This document shows, piece by piece, positions 56,173 to 64,000 of a stretch of DNA of 64,000 nucleotides. Below the pieces are notes generated by a model that did not search any database, was not told the DNA's origin, and saw only the letters and a list, made by a program, of their open reading frames with translations. How positions within the stretch are numbered: position 1 is the first letter of the stretch; each line of letters opens with the position of its first letter. Location of the stretch: the NCBI RefSeq assembly GCF_963676685.1, contig NC_092357.1, forward strand, positions 21,418,647 through 21,482,646, read 5' to 3'. Origin of the DNA: Mytilus edulis. Lineage: Eukaryota > Mollusca > Bivalvia > Mytilida > Mytilidae. Made by a program: the position numbers and the translations under genes.

Positions 56173-59100
56173 GTAAGTATTTATGTTCCGATTATTTATT
56201 GACGATTTCTCTCCAGGTAAAAATGACAAGTGAAGGGTCTGTGTTTATTTCTTTATCTAGAGGTCATGAACTTCTAGACCGGTCATGTGATTGATCCATG
56301 TGATTTGATTGGTTGTTTTTAGCGCACTAGATTTAAACGGAAAAGTAACATCACATTCACCGGAGTGAGCTTTTAGATACCTCTAAGCCTTGCAATGGCT
56401 ACAAGTCCTTTGAGGGTAAATTTATAATAGTCATGTCATACTGTTTCTGTTTTCAGTTACATTTTGTAGTCATCTTTCATGCATGCAAGTTAAAGGACTT
56501 TGAAATACTTCTACTAAAAAAGGGGGAGGGTTTTATGATGTGTTTACAAAAATGTAAATCATAAAATGAGGAATATTATATGAAGTCACATAACAACTTT
56601 CACCAGGTTGCAATATGGTAGTTGATGATTTCCAGAGGACAGGCTGATTCTTTACAGTTGGAAATTAAGGTTTCCCTTCAATTTTGATTTTAAACTAGAT
56701 TGTTAATCATTTCAAAAGAATCTCTGTATAATTTACATCAGACATAAGGGGACTTTTTTCTCAACATCAAAAGGGTAAACAATAGTACAAAAGACTTTTT
56801 AAATAGACGACTGTAAAGAAAGCTTGTTCTACAATTTTGACAGTCATTGTTTACACGATTGTCGGATTTGTAATGTGTAACCAGGCGTTTATATCTCAAA
56901 CGTCTGTTCCAGTTAATACTTGGATCCAAGTTGTCCACAAACAATACAGCAATACTAAAAACTACAACTATCTACGTTATGCACAATGAACCAAAATATA
57001 TACACTGGCTTTTTGCAGATACAAAATAAGTATGAACTCTATATATACAAGTTTATACAATATAACAGCCTGACCTCCTAATTGGACGTTATGTCACTAT
57101 AAGACAATGTGGCTGGAACAGCTTGACCTCCGAATGGGACAGTCTGTCAATACAAGACAGAGTGGGCTGGAACAACTTGTCCTCCGAGTGGGACAGTCTG
57201 TCACTACCAGACAGTGCCGGCTACTACAGCTTGTCCTCTGAGTGGGAAAGTCTGCCTTGTCAATCCGATCAACCTGTACGTTCACTTGTACCCAGTACAA
57301 AGTGTCTCCTGAATATTAAAGCTCTCCTAGCGTCTTAATATTACTAACGTACGCTCTGATGATGTCTCATCGACAGCCAACCGACAGCCTTGAATGCCGT
57401 TTCTCGTTCTCTTAATATATTCCACAGGGCGACTATACTATTTACTTAATAGGGGTGTTCTCTAAATGTTAGCCTTACAGAGCATAGAGAGTTCCTTACG
57501 ATCACCCCTATAACTTTCGACCCTGCCACTAATTTCCTTGCCAAAAGTCTAAATCCACACAACGCTTCTTTAGGCATAAAATATGCATATATACAACAAG
57601 ATTCTCCTGGTTTATAACCATAACGATCAATAATCATTACAGATTGAACTGTGTCTACCAGTGTAACTCATTCATGAAAAAAACCATCAAGTTTAGCATA
57701 TCCAACAAAAAGAGGGTACTAGCCAATTTTGCAAAAAATTGTTTAGGTTTGATGAGTTGGGTCAGAGGGTTCCTGATCCCGAAATCTCAGGCTTAAAAAC
57801 ATTTAATCCTGAGGTCTGGAATTTAAAGAAATTTAAATCCTGATATCCCAACCTTAAAAGCACCAGATCCAGACCTCCAGAAAAAGGTCCTGCCCCCCTC
57901 TTTCATGAACAGGTTAAGAGTTACCCAGGGTTCTCATTTAAGTAATTAGAAAGGACTTAATTTTTAGCCATGGCAGGTTCAGAAATTTAATTGTTATATA
58001 GAAATTAATATTACAGTCTTTATGACAAAGAAGAGCAAGGTAATCTTGTAATTTATTTTATAGTTTGCTAAAAAATGTTGCTACATGTATGTTTGCAAAA
58101 TTTACCATTTTGATGCTTCTCTCTTAGGACCAGTTTGCACAGAAAACGATTTCATCTACTAGTCCGGAAACTAAATATCAAAATTTTTCCCTATATGACT
58201 ATTTAAAATTTTGAAATTTCACTTGTCCGAATCAATATTTTCTAGTCTGGGGCATCAGACTAGTGACTAACTTGCCAGCTGTCAGATTTTGTAATTAGTT
58301 CAGACAAAACAACAGGAGTAATTATTGAACCCTTTCCTCCATTGAAATTTTTTTTTTGCATACTTGATTCGCATAGGATTTTTTTAATTAAATGCTGAAC
58401 ATATGATTTAAAGTATTAAGGCATTGTGAAAAACAACTATTTCATCAAATAAATTTAAGTTGGATATTCCTATGATATCCCTTTTCATATCAGATACAAA
58501 TTTTATTAAGTCAACTGCAGACACTTTGTAGTCACAGTGTTTCAACTGAGGTACTACACAGGCGTCCAAAGGCGTCATGGAGTAAGGGGGATGGTGTCAA
58601 AAGACGTCATTATGGAGAAAAGGGTTAAACGATATAGAATGAATTGTTTGAAGATAAATGTACATTGTATCTATAGTGTGTATATGCATTAGCAAAGACT
58701 ATTAAAGTATGCTTGCTAAGTACATGTAGTTACTTTTTGTGTTGCCTGCAACATTTATGCTACAACAATGAGACAGCAATGCTGTTAAGCCTGTTGTCAG
58801 TATTGTTAACATAATTCAGAATAATAATTTTACAAAAACTCGCAACCTGTATATATGATTGATACATGTAAAAAAAATGTACCAACCCTATAGAGTTTAG
58901 TACGAAAACTCTCAAAGATTATATTTTCTGACTTTTATCATTTTTTGTAAATTTTATGTTTCAGACTTTGTTTGACAATATGAATTCTAAAGCTGATAAA
59001 AAGAAAATGGTTGAATCTGAGAACATGGATGAAATCCATTTGCCTGGTGGTGGAGATGCCGGCTCTAAAGCATCAAAGAAAAGATTGTCTGTTGAAAGAA

Positions 59101-62100
59101 TTTACCAGAAAAAATCCCAGCTGGAGCATATATTACTTAGACCTGATTCATACATTGGTTCAGTTGAAACTTTAACACAGGTTTGTCTCTTTAATGATCA
59201 TGGTATGTCTCCTCAGGAAGAAAAGCATTAGGATACAAGATCACATATGAACATTGGATACCAAAAGAACCTTTTATATGCAAGAAGTTTGATTTGAACT
59301 AGCAACAAATGACCAGTGCTTTATTTTCATCAGGGGAAATAACTTATCTGAAAAAATTGTCTGAATGCTTTACAAATATTTTAAAGAGATTGGATTACAA
59401 ATATGTGTATCAAAACTGCTTCAATTAAAATTGTGGCATGCAATGAATGATTTCAATGAAATAAATGGTCTTTGAAAAACAAATAATTTTTATAAGGGCT
59501 TAAAATGACAAATTGAAAAGAGAGCAACATCTGAATATAACTTCATGATTTTAAATTTTGATCAATTTTATTACAGGCAATGTGGGTTTATGATGACGAA
59601 GCAGGTCATATGGTGAACAGAGAGATCACATTTGTACCAGGACTTTACAAAATATTTGATGAAATTTTAGGTAAATTTTCTGTAATTGCGCTTTAGCTTT
59701 TATGCCCACCTACGATAGTAGAGGGGCATTATGTATTGCTGGTCTGTGGGTTCGTCTGTCTGTCCTGTTTCAGGTTAAAGTTTTGGTCAAGGTAGTTTTT
59801 GAGGAAGTTGAAGTCCAATCAACTTGACACTTAGACCATATGTTCCATATGGTGGTATAATCTTTCTAATTTTAATGCCAAAATTTTTTTACCCAATTTC
59901 ACGGTCCATTGAAGATGGAAATGATAACTAAGAGTTGGGCTTTCATGTACTTTTGACATATTCTTGTTTTACTTCTCTTTTTGTAATTATTATAAAAACA
60001 GAGATATGGTATGATTGCCAATGAGAAAACTCTCCACCAAAAACCAAATGCCGTAGCAGTTCACAACTATATGTCACGCATTAATGAATTTTAATTTAAA
60101 GTTATCTCCTATAGCCTTTAAAACATTTATTTAAGGAATTTTAATACTTTATCATGTTGTTTTTATTCTTCAGTCAATGCTTCTGATAACAAACAGAGAG
60201 ATCCTACAATGAACTGTATAAAAATTGAAATTGATTCGTAAGTATTAATTCCTAGAAAATAATGTCTGAATTCTGTAAACTGTTGATTCATTATAATTTG
60301 TGGATATGAATTCATGAACCACTAAATTAAAGTGTTCTAAGACACAAAAATGTTGAAGGCTTGATGCAGAATTTGGGATAACAATGACATCATGTACCCA
60401 TGATAATTATCTCCATTCCAAAATTATTGGTGCCAAAGACAACAACAATGAATTGTTCTGAAACTTTAAGATAAAAAAACCAGTTAAATTTCAGATTTAT
60501 ATTTCACATGTTTATCAAAATTATTAAAATTCCAAAATTTTAAATAACTATATTTGATTAAAAAAAATCTACTCTAATTGGAAGAGCAGAAGAGCCTCTT
60601 ATTGAGACATTGTATGTCCCTATACCATTGTATCCACATACAGGGCTCACGCTACCAGGCGACTTGGGCGAAGAAGTCGCCTTCCCGACCGTCACTTCGC
60701 TTTCCCCGACCCCCAAAAGCGAAAACAAGTCGCCCTGTTCTTGACGATAGTCGCTTTCAGTCGCTTCCGTCATCGGACATTTTCAATTTTTACCAAGTTG
60801 ATGAAACATCAATTTTTTACTGATAATTAAAGAAATTCAGACATAAACGATTCATTATCTTTAGAAAAGAGGTTGAAGCATTGTCTTCGCAGTGTGTAGC
60901 AGGTTATTTGATAAAAATACAACTTTTTATCACTTCATGCAAGTTCCGGTGCTTGTTACTCGAAAACGTACATCAACCTAAATTTCGGCGGCAAGTAAGT
61001 TTGTTACTTCCTTTAAACGTGATAAAAGTTGCCTCCAGTAAATGTTTAATCCATTTATTGCATTAAAACCGTCATGTTCCTTTCTAAATAACTTGTGAAA
61101 CATCGTTTATTTTTGTAAATTTTCTTGCATTCGTCCGCCATTGACCGATTTCTAAACTACGGATCTGAACCGGACCAGCTATGACCGAAATCCGTACTTT
61201 TACAATAATTACTACGGACGCACGGATGGAACAGCTGACAGAAGAATATTGATCCCAAAGGGAAAAATTACGCATTCCACACGCATTAAGAGACTTTTGG
61301 TTACATCTAATTGATTGGTGTATATAATTCCCTATATTTTTTATGGATTGTTTCAAACTATTGATTAAAGTTGCTTAACTCTGAGACTATTCTACTGATA
61401 TCAATATATTATGGCCCAGCTTAATAACTTTTATATTTTTTTATGAGAAACACTGAATTTCATACACAAGATAATTTTTAATTAAATTGTAATTGATATA
61501 TTATAATTTCTTTACATTTTTTAAAATAATTTTTTTTTTTAGTGCTAGATATTTAGTTGGTAGTTTCTCACAAGAACCTTAGTAAAACTTAAACAACTTT
61601 TAATTTCAAATGTTACTTTAATTGTAGTTTTTTACTCATATGAATTGAACAACATAAAAAGAACATTATTTACATATGGCCCTTTATACTATTGTAAAAT
61701 GCAAACATTGTAGCGCACCGCACGAATGAGCACTTCTCTTTCAAATCTCACCACTTCTCCCTATCAGTTTCGAAAAGAGAAGTCACTTCTCCCTATAATT
61801 CTGAAGTAGTGTGAGCCCTGCACATATACTTGACTTTGCTGTCAACAGGTATCTAAATGAGTATATCAATATGAAGATGTGGTGTAATTGCCAATGAGAT
61901 AACTCTTCACCAGAGACCAAATGAAGTAGAAGTTAACAACTATAGGTCACCTGATTGAGCAATTCCCATAGCTAGCTGTAAAATGCCTCAAAATGACAAT
62001 GTAAAACAATTTATTTACTATTTATCATGTTTATGTACTAAACAATAAAAAGAATAACAAATACGATACACAGAAAACAAATGACAAACACACAGACACA

Positions 62101-64000
62101 GAATGTGGTGGAGTTATACATGTAACATGGGACACTGTTGTTCTATACATGTAACATGGGACACTGTTGTTCTATACATGTAACATGGGACACTGTTGTT
62201 CTATACGTGTAACATGGGACACTGTTGTTCTATACGTGTAACATGGGACACTGTTGTTCTATACGTGTAACATGGGACACTGTTGTTCTATACGTGTAAC
62301 ATGGGACACTGTTGTTCTATACGTGTAACATGGGACACTGTTGTTCTATACGTGTAACATGGGACACTGTTGTTCTATACGTGTAACATGGGACACTGTT
62401 GTTCTATACGTGTAACATGGGACACTGTTGTTCTATACATGTAACATGGGACACTGTTGTTCTATACATGTAACATGGGACACTGTTGTTACAGAACAAT
62501 ATATCAACAGACTATAAAAATCAGTTGAAAAAGGCTATACTCGTAAGATCAATACAAAGCACAAAAAACAACTTAAAAAAGCGCAAACACGTTAAGCATC
62601 TCTCCATAGTCATGAAAATGTTGTTATTATCAATTTTCATATCAAACATCAAACATCTAACAAACAATATTTTTTTCTTTTTTTTAGAGAAAACAATAAA
62701 ATAAAAATCTGGAATAATGGAAAAGGGATTCCTGTTGTTGAACACAAAACAGAAAAGATGTTTGTACCCACTATGATCTTTGGTCATCTACTTACCTCCA
62801 GTAACTATGATGACACAGAGAAAAAAGTTACAGGTAAGATTTGGTCAATACAAAACAGGGGGGGGGGGGGGGGTCCGGTTTTATTTGGCGAATTACTCTA
62901 AAATTAAATGACCAATGATCATAATATCCTTCAAATTTATAACTTTGTTATATATTGTATGTTATGAACATGAAGACATCATAGTTTCATTTTACTTTAA
63001 TTATTGTTTATTGTGCTATCTTAATCTTTAGGCCAAAAAATAACTACATGCTGGTTTTCCATCCCCGTTCTTCCCTCAGTATGTCTTTCTGTCTTATATA
63101 TGCTCACTAGTCATGCTAGTGATGAAAATGGGCAACATCTAAATGTAATGTTTTATTGATTTTAATCACTGGCTTAAAACTTACAGTGTTTCTTTTGTTT
63201 TGATAGGTGGTCGTAATGGATATGGTGCTAAGCTGTGTAATATCTTCAGTACGAAGTTCATTGTAGAAACATCATCAAAGGACTACCACAAAGCATTTAA
63301 ACAGGTAGGTGTTTTACTTTATTGAGCACTTTTTCAAATTGATGCAGTTTTCAATACACCACACAATGTTTATACTTTAGGATGCCAGGTTTTGAGCACT
63401 AGCATTATAAATTATACATAATTAAATCCTGGAATTTGAGTTTTCATAGAAAATGAAACATGTATTAAAAATTATCATTTTATTTTAAATTCATTTTATT
63501 TTATTTTATTTTTTAGACGTGGATAGACAACATGGGGAAAACAAAAGAACCTACTATTACAGATTCCAAAAATGAAGATTTTACAAGTGTGACTTTCTAC
63601 CCTGACTTGAAAAAATTCAAGATGTCATCACTAGATAAGGATACAGTTGATTTATTCACAAGAAGAGCTTATGATATTGCAGCAGCTTCAAAAGGAGTGA
63701 AAGTGTTCCTGAATGGCAAAAAATTACCTGTAAGTATCCCTCCAAGAACTCTGCAACAGTGTTGCAATGACCAGTAATATTTGTATTAACTTCTGGCGAC
63801 TAATACTATTTTTGTGGGGGTCCAATGGCATCTGGTTGAGGAATTATATATTCATAAATTTCTGGCAATTGTAATATTTCAGTTTATATTTTATTTTATT
63901 TTTTTCTAAATATGTATTTTAATCAATATTTCTTGTGTGCAACAATTTAATTTTTGTGTATTTTAGCTTTAATATATACTTATTCGGAGATCCACTTGAG
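56146..64000 (+). CDS. TOP2: DNA topoisomerase II, N-terminal ATPase part, cut by the right edge
   Basis: Exons seen: 56146-56172 (or the alternative 56395-56415), 58965-59180, 59577-59670, 60175-60238, 62688-62833, 63207-63304 and 63517-63729. All joins keep frame. The enzyme passes one DNA duplex through a transient double-strand break in another, using ATP, in the nucleus (family knowledge). The GHKL ATPase start is complete in order: KKRLSVERIYQKKSQLEHIL, LRPDSYIGSVE, the Bergerat N box EILVNASDNKQRD, the IWNNGKGIPVVEH G1 box, SSNYDDTEKKVTGG, and the ATP-binding GGRNGYGAKLCN loop, then the RRAYDIAA helix and FLNGKKLP at the last exon's end. The transducer, TOPRIM and cleavage domains lie beyond the window. 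The exon 1 form LEWV joined to TLFDN matches vertebrate TOP2B. One TOP2 gene per invertebrate genome is usual. Confidence 0.97.
56300..56394 (+). promoter_or_regulatory. Possible second TOP2 promoter
   Basis: In the intron just before alternative exon 1b lie an inverted CCAAT box (ATTGG, 56308-56312), an E2F-like TTTAGCGC (56318-56325) and an ATTTAAAC motif a few bases later. CCAAT boxes with nearby cell-cycle elements are known in vertebrate TOP2A promoters. That this region acts as a promoter is inferred. Confidence 0.4.
56395..56415 (+). CDS. TOP2: TOP2 alternative first exon, form b (TOP2A-like)
   Basis: Seven codons, MATSPLR, followed by a GTAAAT donor, in the same phase as form a. Joined to exon 2 it gives MATSPLR-TLFDN. 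The MxxSPL start resembles vertebrate TOP2A. It is not required for an intact reading frame, so its use needs transcript support. Confidence 0.6.
57066..57256. repeat. 54-bp tandem repeat, 3.5 units, in TOP2 intron 1
   Basis: The box G(A/T)CCTC(C/T) starts at 57072, 57125, 57179 and 57233, a spacing of 53, 54 and 54 bp. Units contain GAGTGGGACAGTCTGTCA and GACAGWGYGGGCTGGAACA. The later units stay open on both strands as 18-residue repeats (LSSEWDSLSLPDSAGYY-like on the plus strand), but no splice sites or start tie them to a gene. Confidence 0.8.
57257..58964 (+). other. Rest of TOP2 intron 1
   Basis: No exon is visible apart from the acceptor TTTATGTTTCAG before 58965. It includes the second AATCCCGA-type repeat copy at 57765-57902. 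Confidence 0.45.
59700..59905 (+). repeat. Widespread mollusc dispersed repeat in TOP2 intron 3
   Basis: Contains GTTCGTCTGTCTGTCCTGTT, TCAGGTTAAAGTTTTGGTCA, GAAGTTGAAGTCCAATCAAC and AATTTCACGGTCCATTGAA. I recognise this block order as a very common, strongly conserved repeat in bivalves. It is followed at 59996-60090 by a SINE-like unit of the 6555 family. Confidence 0.7.
60641..61820. mobile_element. 1,180-bp DNA transposon-like element with 14-bp inverted ends, TOP2 intron 4
   Basis: The left end CAGGGCTCACGCTA matches the reverse complement of the right end, TAGTGTGAGCCCTG, at 13 of 14 bases. CACATA flanks both sides (60635-60640 and 61821-61826) as a likely target-site duplication. Subterminal repeats of GTCGC and AAGTSGCC lie near the left end, and SACTTCTC motifs near the right. 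Small open frames inside have no transposase motif, so it is non-autonomous. CAGGG termini suggest the hAT group, but 8-bp duplications are expected there. Confidence 0.8.
61875..61960 (+). repeat. SINE-like repeat, copy 3
   Basis: GATGTGGTGTAATTGCCAAT, then GAGATAACTCTTCACCAGAG and ACTATAGGTCACC, as at 6555 and 59996. Confidence 0.65.
62113..62489 (+). repeat. 29-bp minisatellite, 13 units, TOP2 intron 4
   Basis: The unit TTCTATACRTGTAACATGGG plus ACACTGTTG repeats 13 times without length change. Units 1-3 and 12-13 read ATACATG; units 4-11 read ATACGTG. It ends about 200 bp before exon 5. Confidence 0.95.

Noticed and set aside
62113-62489. Regular repeats resembling a CRISPR array
   Set aside because: Units are contiguous 29-bp copies without unique spacers, inside a eukaryotic intron.

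Overview
The window looks like nuclear DNA from a bivalve mollusc, most likely a mussel of the Mytilus type. It is AT-rich, has small exons separated by long introns, and is packed with short dispersed repeats that I recognise as typical of mussel genomes. The organism call rests on that repeat content and is an inference. Coding sequence is only a few percent of the 64 kb.

Layout. (1) 1-1256: a decayed, left-truncated open reading frame of a repetitive, mobile-element-associated family, followed by a short tandem array and about 9 kb of repeats. (2) 10960-16901, plus strand: a three-exon ankyrin-repeat gene of about 290 codons. (3) 18905-30077, minus strand: a six-exon rhodopsin-class neuropeptide-type GPCR of about 314 codons, convergent with the ankyrin gene. 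(4) 30.1-49.6 kb: about 19.5 kb without a convincing gene, filled with repeats, foldback elements, tandem arrays and hammerhead-ribozyme-bearing elements. (5) 49673-55722, minus strand: a complete five-exon UBE2G2 gene encoding 165 residues. (6) From 56146, plus strand, and cut by the right edge: the 5' part of DNA topoisomerase II, with the whole N-terminal GHKL ATPase start. UBE2G2 and TOP2 are head to head with 423 bp between their start codons.

Main observations. The most striking is a dispersed repeat carrying a type I hammerhead self-cleaving ribozyme. There are eight recognisable copies. One, at 43061-43105 on the minus strand, keeps the whole catalytic core, a GUC cleavage site and a palindromic stem III. 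Two others lie in a tandem dimer at 39.6-40.3 kb. The second is that TOP2 has two candidate first exons, both in frame with the same second exon. One resembles the N-terminus of vertebrate TOP2B and the other that of TOP2A, and the second has its own CCAAT/E2F-like upstream sequence. The third is the GPCR, whose classic activation motifs are altered and which has a 42-nt exon abutting a retroelement fragment.

The four genes share no obvious pathway. UBE2G2 (ER-associated ubiquitination) and TOP2 (DNA topology) may share a bidirectional promoter. Exon joins were checked by reading frame and splice dinucleotides only; no transcript data were available.
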